From Candidatus Eiseniibacteriota bacterium (GTDB taxonomy: Bacteria > Joyebacterota > Joyebacteria > Joyebacterales > Joyebacteraceae): DNA of 17,973 bases. This document shows positions 1-7,416 of the stretch, in pieces; position 1 is the stretch's first letter; the number at the start of each line of letters is the position of its first letter. Position numbers and translations under genes: made by a program. Location: NCBI GenBank assembly GCA_030609605.1, contig JAUWBY010000018.1, forward strand, positions 1-17,973, given 5' to 3'. The notes below the pieces were generated by a model. That model was not told where the DNA came from and ran no database searches. It was given only the letters and a program-made list of their open reading frames with translations.

Positions 1-1275
1 GCGGAATCCCAGCACTGGGAGAATGAGCGGTTGGAGGCGTACCAGCGGGAGGCCATGGAGTCGTTTGTGAAGGACGCGATTGCGGATGTTCCCTTCTACC
101 GTGATCGGGAGGAGTATCGGGAATGGGGGCATGGATGTGGGATCGGTGAGCTTCCCGTGCTTCCTAAACAGACCGTACGAGAAAACCGTCTGGCCCTCGT
201 GCACCCGCGGCTCAACCGAATGAAGCATGTGATGATGCACACGAGTGGGACCTCGGGGCAGGCGTTGGTGTTCCCGATTAGCGCATCCTGTTTCCAACGG
301 GAGTACGCCTTTCGTGAGATCCACTACTCCTGGGGTGACGTCAGTCTGAGAGGGAAGGAGAAGTTCGCGTTCTGCGCGGGCCATCCAGTGGTGGCGCCCG
401 GCCGCGACAAGCCGCCCTTCTGGGTTTATGATGCGGTCAATCGCCACCTCTTCTTCTCATCGTATCATCTCACGGAGACGAATCTCCCTCACTATGTGAG
501 AGAGCTTGAATCATTCGCTCCGGTCATGCTTGGGGGATACCCCTCGTCGGTGTACCTTCTGGCATTGGCCTGCCGCAAGCACGGCAAAGGGACGCTGGCC
601 CCCCGGTCGGTCTACACGTTCTCGGAGACGCTCCTGGGGTTCCAGCGCGCAGTGATTGAGGAGGTCTTCGACTGCAATGTGTTCAACTGGTATGGCAGCA
701 CCGAGATGTGTGCGAACATCGTTGAGTGCGAGGCAGGCGAACTGCACCTGAAGCTCGAGCACAGTTTCGTCGAGGTCTTGAATGGCGACGATGCTCCGTG
801 CAAACCCGGTGAGGTGGGGCGCCTCGTGTGTACAGGGTTCGGCAACCCGGCTTTTCCTCTGATCCGGTATGACATCGGCGACAGTGTCAAGCTGTCACTC
901 GATCAGACGTCGAGGTGCGGACGGGGTGGGATCCTGGTTGATGAAGTCTTGGGACGAGTCGAAGACTATATCGCAACTCCCGACGGGCGGATTGTCGGTC
1001 GGCTGGATCACATTTTCAAGGACAGTGTTCATGTAGATGAGGCGCAGATCGTGCAGGACAACGTGGACGAGGTTGTTCTCCGCATTGTCCGCGGCGCCGG
1101 CTACTCCGACACGGATGAGAAGCAGGTTCTGGACGAAGCGCGGGTGCGCTTGGGACATGTCGTTCGAATCAAGCTGGAGTATGTTGACCGGATTCCTCGC
1201 TCGGCCAACGGCAAGTTCCGTTTTGTTGAATCGTCACTTGACAGGCACGAGATGCTGATTGGGCTTGGGGACTGA
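1..1275 (+). CDS. CapK/PaaK-like adenylate-forming ligase (5' partial)
   Basis: This is an adenylate-forming (ANL) enzyme of the phenylacetate-CoA ligase/CapK type. Such proteins activate a carboxylate with ATP, and the CapK branch is usually found in capsule and O-antigen clusters. Visible motifs are the phosphate loop HTSGTSGQ (near base 240), the acyl-adenylate motif YGSTEMC (near 690), RYDIGD (near 866) and a C-terminal IPRSANGK (near 1190) carrying the expected lysine. The frame is open from base 1 and encodes AESQHWENER before the first possible start (a TTG at 31), so the true start probably lies upstream; about 424 codons are present against roughly 430-450 for the family. The next two genes (two-domain oxidoreductase, glycosyltransferase) support a polysaccharide role. 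The substrate cannot be told. Confidence 0.85.
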   Translation, partial: AESQHWENERLEAYQREAMESFVKDAIADVPFYRDREEYREWGHGCGIGELPVLPKQTVRENRLALVHPRLNRMKHVMMHTSGTSGQALVFPISASCFQREYAFREIHYSWGDVSLRGKEKFAFCAGHPVVAPGRDKPPFWVYDAVNRHLFFSSYHLTETNLPHYVRELESFAPVMLGGYPSSVYLLALACRKHGKGTLAPRSVYTFSETLLGFQRAVIEEVFDCNVFNWYGSTEMCANIVECEAGELHLKLEHSFVEVLNGDDAPCKPGEVGRLVCTGFGNPAFPLIRYDIGDSVKLSLDQTSRCGRGGILVDEVLGRVEDYIATPDGRIVGRLDHIFKDSVHVDEAQIVQDNVDEVVLRIVRGAGYSDTDEKQVLDEARVRLGHVVRIKLEYVDRIPRSANGKFRFVESSLDRHEMLIGLGD

Positions 1276-1393
1276 CCGGACATCGAACAGTGAGAACCCG
1301 CGGCGCCTGAGATCGCTGACGTGAGGGCATTCAACCTGGGCGCCGAATGGTGATGTGCCGAGTTCAGGAGTAACTGGAGAGAGAGGACCGCTT

Positions 1394-3571
1394 GTGAAAC
1401 ACGTCACACAGAACTACAAGACCGGAGAGATCAAGGTCCGCGATACCGACGTTCCCGCACTCCGACGAGGAGGCGTACTGGTCAGAACTCTGTTCAGTCT
1501 GATTTCGACCGGCACCGAACGGATGAAGGCGCGGGAAGGCAAGATGTCGTACGTGCAGAAAGCCAAGGCCAGACCCGATCAGGTGAAGAAGGTCCTGGAC
1601 AGCGTGCGACAGCAGGGAGTTAGGGCCGTCTATCACAAGGTCATGAACAAGCTGGATTCGCTGACTCCTCTCGGCTACTCCCTTGCCGGCGAAGTAGTCG
1701 GTGTGGGTGAAGACACCAGCGGACTCAGCGTCGGTCAGCTGGTTGCGTGCGCGGGGGCGGGCTATGCGAATCACGCGGAGGTCAACTTCATTCCCAGCAA
1801 CCTCGTTGTGCCCATTCCGGATGGCGTCGATCCCAAGCATGCGGCCTTCACTACGGTCGGGGCGATTGCCATGCAAGGATATCGCCAGTCGGACATGCAG
1901 TTGGGCGAGACCGCCTGTGTCATCGGGCTGGGTCTGATCGGGCAGCTTCTACTTCAGATTCTCCGTGCCGCCGGGGTCCACGTGGTGGGCGTCGATCTGT
2001 CGCGGGAACGAAACAACGCCGCTGTCGAGCTGGGCGCCGACGCCGCGTTCGAGCCCAGCGATCCAGCATTGCGTACGACTCTGCGGAGCATGACCGGTGG
2101 TGCGGGTGCGGACTGCATATTCATCTGTGCGGGGGGGTCATCCAACGCGCCTGTCGAGTTGGCCGTGGAGTTGGCTCGTGACAGGGCCAGAGTTGTGGAC
2201 ATCGGGAAAACACGCCTGGACCTGGCCTGGAACGCCTACTACGAGAAGGAACTCGATGTCCGATTCTCCCGGTCCTATGGCCCGGGACGCTACGATCCCA
2301 CCTATGAAGAACGCGGCATCGATTATCCCATCGGGTATGTGCGTTGGACCGAGCGTCGGAACATGGCTTCCTTCCTGGATCTGGTGGCTCAGGGCCGTGT
2401 TGTATTGGATTCCATCATCTCGGGGGTGTTCCCCATTGACGAAGCCGAGCACGTCTACCAGGACCTGGTGGGGAAGGGTGATATGGGGACCGGCGTCCTG
2501 TTCGAATACGCCGCGCAAGACAAATCCCAAGTCGAGACAAAGCGTGCTCCAGTGGGGAAGACAGCGGCGGCGCGGCCGTCAGGCAAGGTCCGCATCGGCG
2601 CCATAGGCGCCGGCAACTATGCGTCTTCCATGCTGTTCCCTCACTTGGCGAAACACAAAGACGCCTGCCTTGTGGAGGTCGCAACAGCCACCCCGCTGTC
2701 TGGGGCCAATGCGGCTCGCAAGTTCGGATTCGAGAGAACCGGCACGGACTACCGAAAGCTACTTGAGGCCTCGGATCTGGACGCCGTCATCATCGCCACT
2801 CGCCACGCATCACACCCGGCGTTCACAGATGAGGCCTTGCGCTCGGGCAAGGCCGTCTTCGTTGAGAAGCCGCTTGCGATCGATTTCGATGGATTGGAGA
2901 AGGTGCGCCGCGCCGTGGTGGAGTCGGGAAACGATCGTCTGCAGGTTGGCTTCAATCGTCGTTTCTCCCCGACGGTGCGAGCGCTGGCAGAAGCGTTCGA
3001 GAGCTGCAAGGGTCCGCTCGTCATGTACTACCGAGTCCATGCGGGACAGATGGATGCGGGATCATGGTATATGGATCGGACCGAGGGGTCTCGTTTTGCG
3101 GGTGAGGCAGGGCATTTCCTTGACGTGTTCGCCTTCCTGACAGGGGCCAGTCCTGTTTCCGTGTATGCCACGCCATTGCGACCCGACACGGCGTCGCCGG
3201 ACGATTCCGACAACGTGATGGTGATGGTGAACTACGGCGACGGGTCCGTCGGAACTCTCTTCTACATCACGCAGGGTGGAACGAAACTTCCGAAGGAATA
3301 CATCGAGATACACGGGGGAGGGCGGACCGGCCAGCTTCACAACTTCGAGTCGGTGGTTCTGTTCGAAGGGCTGAAACGACGCAAGATCGGCGGCGGCGGG
3401 CTTGACAAGGGGCAGAAAGATCAGATGGCTGCGTTCGTTCAGGCGGTGAAGTCGGGCGAGCAGATGCCGATTCCCTTCCAGAGCTTGCTTGATACGACTC
3501 TGGTGACACTCGCTGCCGAGGAATCCATGAGGCGCGGCCAGGCGGTTTCGCTGGACAGTCTCTGGGCGTAG
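1394..3571 (+). CDS. Two-domain oxidoreductase: MDR dehydrogenase fused to Gfo/Idh/MocA
   Basis: A 725-residue fusion of two NAD(P)-dependent enzymes. Residues 1 to about 345 form a medium-chain (zinc-alcohol-dehydrogenase-like) dehydrogenase with nucleotide motif GLGLIG at 178-183. I do not see the four-cysteine structural zinc site. Residues from about 399 form a Gfo/Idh/MocA oxidoreductase with Rossmann motif GAIGAG at 402-407, the EKP motif at 491-493, and the family's GEAGHFLDVF segment. A low-complexity linker rich in K, A and P joins them. Proteins of this layout occur in surface-sugar clusters and probably act on a nucleotide sugar or its product; the exact reaction is unknown. I chose the GTG at 1394 because a purine-rich ribosome site (GGAGAGAGAGGA) precedes it and the protein then begins MKHVTQNYKTGE, as in relatives. 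A GTG at 1355 would add 13 residues that look non-native. Confidence 0.85.
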   Translation: MKHVTQNYKTGEIKVRDTDVPALRRGGVLVRTLFSLISTGTERMKAREGKMSYVQKAKARPDQVKKVLDSVRQQGVRAVYHKVMNKLDSLTPLGYSLAGEVVGVGEDTSGLSVGQLVACAGAGYANHAEVNFIPSNLVVPIPDGVDPKHAAFTTVGAIAMQGYRQSDMQLGETACVIGLGLIGQLLLQILRAAGVHVVGVDLSRERNNAAVELGADAAFEPSDPALRTTLRSMTGGAGADCIFICAGGSSNAPVELAVELARDRARVVDIGKTRLDLAWNAYYEKELDVRFSRSYGPGRYDPTYEERGIDYPIGYVRWTERRNMASFLDLVAQGRVVLDSIISGVFPIDEAEHVYQDLVGKGDMGTGVLFEYAAQDKSQVETKRAPVGKTAAARPSGKVRIGAIGAGNYASSMLFPHLAKHKDACLVEVATATPLSGANAARKFGFERTGTDYRKLLEASDLDAVIIATRHASHPAFTDEALRSGKAVFVEKPLAIDFDGLEKVRRAVVESGNDRLQVGFNRRFSPTVRALAEAFESCKGPLVMYYRVHAGQMDAGSWYMDRTEGSRFAGEAGHFLDVFAFLTGASPVSVYATPLRPDTASPDDSDNVMVMVNYGDGSVGTLFYITQGGTKLPKEYIEIHGGGRTGQLHNFESVVLFEGLKRRKIGGGGLDKGQKDQMAAFVQAVKSGEQMPIPFQSLLDTTLVTLAAEESMRRGQAVSLDSLWA

Positions 3572-3664
3572 GAGGAACGGTGGGACGGTGTCCCGCAGGT
3601 GTTTGGGAACGACGGCGGAATCAACTCGACCCGTAAGAACTGCGATCCCTGAGGTGTGTGCACG

Positions 3665-4885
3665 ATGAAATGGGCGATATTCATCCCGAGGGTTCTTTCC
3701 GAGAAGGACGGCGGAACGAAAGTCTATGTGGACCGCTTCGCGAAAGCGCTCGTGAAGAGGGGACATGATGTTCACATATTCACAACCTCACTCAATGCGT
3801 CACTGCCGCGGGATGAGCACGACGGGCGGATATGGATCCACCGCACATTCGTGCGCGCGGGGACTGCCGGTCCGCTGCGCGTCTCCGTTGCCTCCAAGGT
3901 CACAAGGAGATTCGTGGAGGTGGACGAGCAGGTGAGATTCGACGTCATCAATCTCCACTCTGCGTATCTCTTGAACCACAGGAAGCTGAACCGCGACCAT
4001 CGGATTCTCTGCACATTCCATGCGGTGGTGACGTACGAGTACCTCTTCGAGCTGAAGAAGATCATCTCGTCGTTCGATGTCTCGCCTGAGAGTGTCAGGG
4101 AAGTTCTGTCGTTTCCGATCAAGTTGCCGGTGAGCTACATGCGAGAGGCCGCCGCTCTCAGGAATGCAGATACTGTGATCGTGATGAGTGAGTATGTTAA
4201 GAGAACGATAACGCGGTTCTTTCCATGGGTCAGAGGCAGCGACCTTTTCGTGAGCAAGATCGGGATTGATGCCGATGCGTACGCGCCGCGCGAGGACAAG
4301 ATAGAGACTCGACATGCACTCGGGATACAAGATGATGAGATAGTCCTGTTCACAGTCCGGCGGCTCGCCCATCGTATGGGACTCGAGAACCTTATTGAAG
4401 GACTGAGGCTGAGCATGTCTAGGAACAGGGATAGGAACATACGGCTCTTTGTCGCCGGCAAGGGGCCACTGCACAAGAAACTGAAGAAGATGATCGCAGA
4501 CAGGAACATGACCGATGTTGTCACTCTATTGGGATTCGTCCCGGATGATCTACTGATTAAGTACTACCAGGCAGCCAATGCATTCGTGTTGCCGACTGAG
4601 AAACTCGAGGGGTTCGGCATTGTGTCGATTGAAGCGCTGTCCTGCAATCTTCCGGTCATTGCTACACCGGCCGGGGCCAATCCCGAGGTGGTAGGACCGC
4701 TGTGTCCGGAGCTCATGACGACGTCAACAGCCCCGGCACATATTTCCGAGAAGATCGACCTCTTCATCCAGGAAGCACAGGCGTACAGAGACAAGGACTA
4801 CAGAGGGGTCATGAGGCAGAAGTACTGCTGGGACACAATTGTGCGTGATATCGAGGCCTTGTGCCATGATGGGATAGGAGGTTAG
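3665..4885 (+). CDS. GT4-family glycosyltransferase
   Basis: A 406-residue GT-B fold, retaining glycosyltransferase of family 4, likely transferring a sugar from a nucleotide donor to a growing surface glycan at the cytoplasmic face. The N-terminus has the glycine-rich acceptor-side pattern (PRVLSEKDGGTKVYVDRFAKAL). The C-terminal donor domain shows RRLAHRMGLENLIEG, VAGKGPL and the E-x7-E signature at E315 and E323 (EGFGIVSIE). Start ATG 3665 has GAGGTG eight bases upstream; a GTG at 3656 is the alternative. Base composition and codons look softer (many AGG, AGA and ATA codons) than in the GC-rich genes further right, which would fit transfer of the glycan cluster. The stop codon directly abuts the start of the next gene. 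Donor and acceptor are unknown. Confidence 0.88.
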   Translation: MKWAIFIPRVLSEKDGGTKVYVDRFAKALVKRGHDVHIFTTSLNASLPRDEHDGRIWIHRTFVRAGTAGPLRVSVASKVTRRFVEVDEQVRFDVINLHSAYLLNHRKLNRDHRILCTFHAVVTYEYLFELKKIISSFDVSPESVREVLSFPIKLPVSYMREAAALRNADTVIVMSEYVKRTITRFFPWVRGSDLFVSKIGIDADAYAPREDKIETRHALGIQDDEIVLFTVRRLAHRMGLENLIEGLRLSMSRNRDRNIRLFVAGKGPLHKKLKKMIADRNMTDVVTLLGFVPDDLLIKYYQAANAFVLPTEKLEGFGIVSIEALSCNLPVIATPAGANPEVVGPLCPELMTTSTAPAHISEKIDLFIQEAQAYRDKDYRGVMRQKYCWDTIVRDIEALCHDGIGG

Positions 4886-5665
4886 ATGCGAGTACTCCGG
4901 ACGATTGTTCAAACGCTCTTTCTGGCGGGCGTAGTTGCGGTCATGATACGGGGGGCGATGGGGCTGACCGCCTCGACCTGTGAGACCTACTGTCCTTTCG
5001 CAGGATTCGTGGCGCTCTACTCGCTACTGCGCTACAAGACCTACACCTGCGCCATGAATGAGCTTCACGTCGCGCTTTTCGTTTCGCTTGTGGCTCTGAC
5101 ATTCGTGACGAAGAAATCGTTCTGCTCGTGGGTCTGTCCGCTGGGGACGGTCCAGGAGTGGATAGGGAAGGCCGGCCGGAAGGTCTTCGGTCGCTATGTC
5201 CGTCCGCCCATCGCCGTCGACCGCATTCTGCTCAATCTCAAGTACGTTGTTCTTGTCCTTGTGCTCGGTCTCACCTGGACCGTGTGGCAGGGCCATCTGG
5301 GCTTCAGAGCGTACGACCCGTTCTACATTATCTTCACCGGATTCCAGGGTCATGAGACTCTCTGGTTCAGCATCTTCATAGGCATCGGTGTGCTGGTCGC
5401 CGCGTTCTTCGTTCCGATGGTGTGGTGCCGCTACCTCTGTCCGCTCAGCGCCGTCATGGATCCCATGAGTCGCGCGGGGTTCCTGAGACTCAGGCGTAAT
5501 CCTGGTCTGTGTACCGACTGCGGGATTTGCGATGAAGCGTGTCCCCACGGAATTCCTGTCGCGACCGCGGACGAAGTGACCGCACGCAACTGCACGAACT
5601 GCTTGGAATGCGTTGAGGTCTGCCCCGAGAAGGGGGCGCTGGAGCTCACACTGTTCGGCAAGTAG
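4886..5665 (+). CDS. NapH/NosR-like membrane protein with two 4Fe-4S clusters
   Basis: A 259-residue polytopic membrane ferredoxin. About four to five hydrophobic segments are visible (residues 8-25, 55-75, 113-132, 152-175). It carries the CxxxCP signatures of the NapH/NosR/RdxA group at C80/C84 (CSWVCP) and C181/C185 (CRYLCP), plus an N-terminal CETYCP. Two classical 4Fe-4S motifs follow at C209/212/215/219 and C236/239/242/246 in the cytosolic tail. Such proteins move electrons across or along the membrane, often from quinol to a periplasmic partner or to metal-maturation enzymes. Translation starts at the base after the preceding TAG, with a strong site (AGGAGG) inside the end of the glycosyltransferase gene, so translation is probably coupled. 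The next gene, an HMA-like protein, is the more likely functional partner. No reductase subunit is nearby, so its electron acceptor is unknown. Confidence 0.88.
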   Translation: MRVLRTIVQTLFLAGVVAVMIRGAMGLTASTCETYCPFAGFVALYSLLRYKTYTCAMNELHVALFVSLVALTFVTKKSFCSWVCPLGTVQEWIGKAGRKVFGRYVRPPIAVDRILLNLKYVVLVLVLGLTWTVWQGHLGFRAYDPFYIIFTGFQGHETLWFSIFIGIGVLVAAFFVPMVWCRYLCPLSAVMDPMSRAGFLRLRRNPGLCTDCGICDEACPHGIPVATADEVTARNCTNCLECVEVCPEKGALELTLFGK

Positions 5666-5681
5666 AGGGGCAAGACATCGC

Positions 5682-6047
5682 ATGAAGAAAGTCATTGTCA
5701 TTCCCGCAGCCATACTCCTTCTCATTCTGGTGGCCTTTGCTACGATGGGCGCATACCGCGTCCCTACGCTTGTGGTCGAGTTCGTTGAGAAGCGGCCGGC
5801 GGTCGTCGCGAGCGTGGAGTACACCGTTGATGGACTGACGTGTCGCGGCAAGTCGAGAGGCTTCGCAGGAATGATCAGCGGAGTCGAGGGCATTGTCAGT
5901 CTCACGACATACGTTCGGAGCAATACGGCGATCGTGGAATATGATCCCACTCTCACTGATCCGGTTGAGATCGAGACGGCATTCGAGGGGCCGATCGTCC
6001 ACGAGGATGAGGACGAGGAGTACTTCCCGTTCAAGGCTAAGAAGTAG
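5682..6047 (+). CDS. Membrane-anchored HMA-like (heavy-metal-associated) protein with one Cys
   Basis: A 121-residue protein with an uncleaved-looking N-terminal membrane segment (residues 4-23: VIVIPAAILLLILVAFATMG) and a following small domain, about residues 40-105. The domain has the shape of a heavy-metal-associated (HMA, MerP-like) fold: DGLTCRGKSRGF in place of GMTCxxC, then a helix-like stretch GMISGVEGIVSL and the strand NTAIVEYDPTLTDP typical of HMA domains. Only the first metal cysteine (C54) remains; the second position is lysine (CRGK). The tail is acidic (HEDEDEEYF). It starts 16 bases after the ferredoxin gene stop, with AGAGGGG upstream, so the two are probably one operon. HMA identity is inferred from the pattern; a non-metal role is possible. 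Confidence 0.7.
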   Translation: MKKVIVIPAAILLLILVAFATMGAYRVPTLVVEFVEKRPAVVASVEYTVDGLTCRGKSRGFAGMISGVEGIVSLTTYVRSNTAIVEYDPTLTDPVEIETAFEGPIVHEDEDEEYFPFKAKK

Positions 6048-6080
6048 CGGTCTCACGCTCGGTGCGGGTAGGTGGCAGTG

Positions 6081-6096
6081 TCCACAGCTGTGTGGA
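6081..6096. repeat. Inverted repeat upstream of the ssrA promoter
   Basis: TCCACA-GCTG-TGTGGA, a perfect six-base inverted repeat with a four-base loop, lies between the HMA-like gene and the ssrA -35 element. No T-run follows, so it is a weak terminator candidate; a protein-binding site just upstream of the promoter is the alternative. Confidence 0.4.
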
Positions 6097-6109
6097 GCAG
6101 GTGCGGTCA

Positions 6110-6138
6110 TTGACAGGATGCCCGAGAATGGGTAGATT
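6110..6138 (+). promoter_or_regulatory. Sigma70 promoter of ssrA
   Basis: A perfect -35 TTGACA (6110-6115) is followed by a 17-base spacer and a -10 TAGATT (6133-6138). Transcription would begin near 6145, giving a leader of about 40 bases that is processed to the mature tmRNA 5' end at 6186. The strength fits an abundant stable RNA. Confidence 0.85.
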
Positions 6139-6185
6139 GATAGTAGTGAGGCCTGATCAGGCCACGCTCATTGAAAGTCGAAGAT

Positions 6186-6544
6186 GGGGGCGATCTGGCT
6201 TCGACGGGGACGAGAGAAGCCCGGATGGCATGCCGAGGTCCCGTTACCTCGTAAAACAGGCGGGAACTTTTCAACTGCCGACTACACACCGGCATACGCC
6301 TGCTAAATAAGGCAGACGTCGTCCCACCCGGTCTTGCTCGTGGGGTCGGGATGGGGCGTCGCTCACACGAGCTGGCTTCCGAACTGTGTTGCTGGGTGAG
6401 GAAGCGAGATTCTACAGCGACTGGCCCGACTGGTATCCTGCCCTTTGGAGACCGGACGGGTGAGATTCAAACAAAGGGACAAGCATGTAGAGATCCGAGT
6501 GGAGCCGTTTTCGGACGCGGGTTCGATTCCCGCCGCCTCCACCA
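6186..6544 (+). ncRNA. ssrA: Transfer-messenger RNA (tmRNA)
   Basis: One-piece tmRNA of 359 bases that, with SmpB, frees stalled ribosomes and tags the unfinished protein. The 5' end (GGGGGCGATCTGGCTTCGAC) matches the conserved tmRNA start, and GGGGGCG pairs with CGCCTCC at the 3' end with one G-U, forming the acceptor stem. GCATGCCGAGG...CCTCGTAAAA gives the PK1 region. The 3' part has AAGCATGTAGAGATCCGAG, TTTTCGGACGCGGGTTCGATTCCCG (T arm) and an encoded CCA. The tag frame is described separately. SmpB is not in this window. No integrase lies beside the 3' end, although this end is a common integration site. Confidence 0.98.
6277..6306 (+). other. tmRNA proteolysis-tag reading frame
   Basis: By alignment with the spacing in E. 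coli tmRNA (17 bases from CCTCGTAAAA to three bases before here) and the need for A at -4 (A6273), the resume codon is most likely GCC at 6277. The encoded tag is ADYTPAYAC, then TAA at 6304. The stop lies in the loop of a stem formed by CGCCTGC and GCAGACG with one mismatch, as expected for helix 5. The tag ends in Cys rather than the usual Ala-Ala. The frame is inferred from one sequence without an alignment. Confidence 0.65.
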
Positions 6545-6552
6545 CGTACGGA

Positions 6553-6585
6553 GAAGGCCCCGGCCGCTTGGCGGTCGGGGCCTTC
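6553..6585. terminator. Strong hairpin between ssrA and a convergent gene
   Basis: A 15-bp stem, GAAGGCCCCGGCCGC pairing with GCGGTCGGGGCCTTC around a TTG loop (one G-U pair), starts 8 bases after the tmRNA CCA end. No T-run follows on either strand, so it may act as a non-canonical or Rho-assisted terminator for ssrA and perhaps for the facing gene at 6626. Confidence 0.65.
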
Positions 6586-6625
6586 CCACTGTGTGCTTAA
6601 GAAGTGCGTCCAGAGCAGCGCGGGT

Positions 6626-7153
6626 CTAGCGATACAGGGACTTGATGGCACTCCAAGTCTGCTGCTCGACGGCTGTGACAATGACATCGATGAAGCCGGT
6701 CGCGTAGTGAGGCTCGGATCCGAAGAGGTCGCCCCAGAGCTCCCACTGGATCTGCGTGCTGGTAATCACGGCCGGGAGAGTTACGTCGACCCATACGTCC
6801 GTGCCCTCGGTGCTGTAGATCTCACCGTAGCCGCCATTGTTGTCGGCCCAGATGGCGGTTGGTACGGTGGGGGCGACGGTCATCGTCCAGCTTGGACGGC
6901 CGGTGGCGATGAACGTGTAGCCCATTGTGGCCTGATTCGCGAAGGTGCCCGCACCGAAGGGGAAGTGAATCTCAACATTCGTGATCCACTCAGCGTCCGG
7001 TGATGCATTCTGAACGAAGAACACGAACATGTAGGTGTTGCCGGGACTCACCATGGTCGGCGAAAGAAGCGTGACGGTGGCGTTGCCGATGTCACGAGCC
7101 GCGACCGGCACAGCGAGTGCCAGAACGAGAAGAGCAATAGCTAATACTCTCAT
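6626..7153 (-). CDS. Small secreted protein of unknown function with TWSAIKSLYR tail
   Basis: A 175-residue exported protein I do not recognise. It opens with a clear signal peptide (MRVLAIALLVLALAVPVAA, likely cut before RDIGN). The mature part is rich in V, T, W and aromatic residues with alternating strands (ATVTLLSPTMVSPGNTYMF, NVEIHFPFG, WTMTVAP), suggesting a beta-sandwich such as an Ig-like domain. It has no cysteine. The protein ends abruptly in EQQTWSAIKSLYR after a hydrophobic strand (GFIDVIVTAV), which could be a sorting or assembly tail. Start ATG 7153 has GGATGGAGG just upstream; a TTG start further up would put 29 charged residues before the signal peptide. It has its own promoter (7284-7312) and a roughly 120-base leader, and faces ssrA. 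The gene stands alone, so context gives no function. Confidence 0.8.
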   Translation of the reverse strand: MRVLAIALLVLALAVPVAARDIGNATVTLLSPTMVSPGNTYMFVFFVQNASPDAEWITNVEIHFPFGAGTFANQATMGYTFIATGRPSWTMTVAPTVPTAIWADNNGGYGEIYSTEGTDVWVDVTLPAVITSTQIQWELWGDLFGSEPHYATGFIDVIVTAVEQQTWSAIKSLYR

Positions 7154-7283
7154 GATCCTCCATCCCTTCTGTCTGCACGGGTTGAGATGACGACGAGAAA
7201 ACAGTGTTTGGCAGTTGATCGGGGGGCCACCTCCCTTCAAGCAGGCGCCGCGCCAGCAGGTAGGACTTCCTGACTACAAAGCA

Positions 7284-7312
7284 AGAATACCACCAGACCT
7301 CTTTCTCGTCAA
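7284..7312 (-). promoter_or_regulatory. Promoter of the secreted-protein gene
   Basis: Read on the - strand: -35 TTGACG (7312-7307), a 17-base spacer, then -10 TATTCT (7289-7284). Transcription would start near 7277, about 124 bases before the ATG at 7153. Confidence 0.7.
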
Positions 7313-7387
7313 GCGTTTTCGGCTGGCTGGAGACGGAGCCGTCTCACCATAGCGAGGCAATATGACCTCCACGTCGTGCGGGGTTGC

Positions 7388-7416
7388 TTGACCCGCCACC
7401 ACGAGCGTGCTAACAT
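7388..7416 (+). promoter_or_regulatory. Promoter of the YtnP-like hydrolase gene
   Basis: -35 TTGACC (7388-7393), a 17-base spacer and -10 TAACAT (7411-7416). Transcription would start near 7423, leaving a leader of about 170 bases before the ATG at 7595. It may also drive the downstream kinase genes, since I saw no clear promoter between 8435 and 8555. Confidence 0.65.

Noticed and set aside
1276..1393. Promoter or small gene between the ligase and the two-domain oxidoreductase
   Set aside because: No convincing -35/-10 pair or coding frame was seen; likely an intra-operon spacer.
6520..6544. A tRNA-like 3' end (T arm plus CCA) as a separate tRNA gene
   Set aside because: It is the 3' half of tmRNA; its acceptor stem pairs with 6186-6192.
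6480..6560. Integration site at the 3' end of ssrA
   Set aside because: No integrase gene and no direct repeat of the ssrA end is visible in the window.
6186..6630. Protein-coding frames across 6351-6629 and 6412-6687
   Set aside because: They lie over the tmRNA and its downstream hairpin; they have no ribosome site and no protein-like pattern.
6626..7003. A rightward frame over the secreted-protein gene (6593-7003)
   Set aside because: The - strand frame has a signal peptide, ribosome site and promoter; the + frame has none of these.
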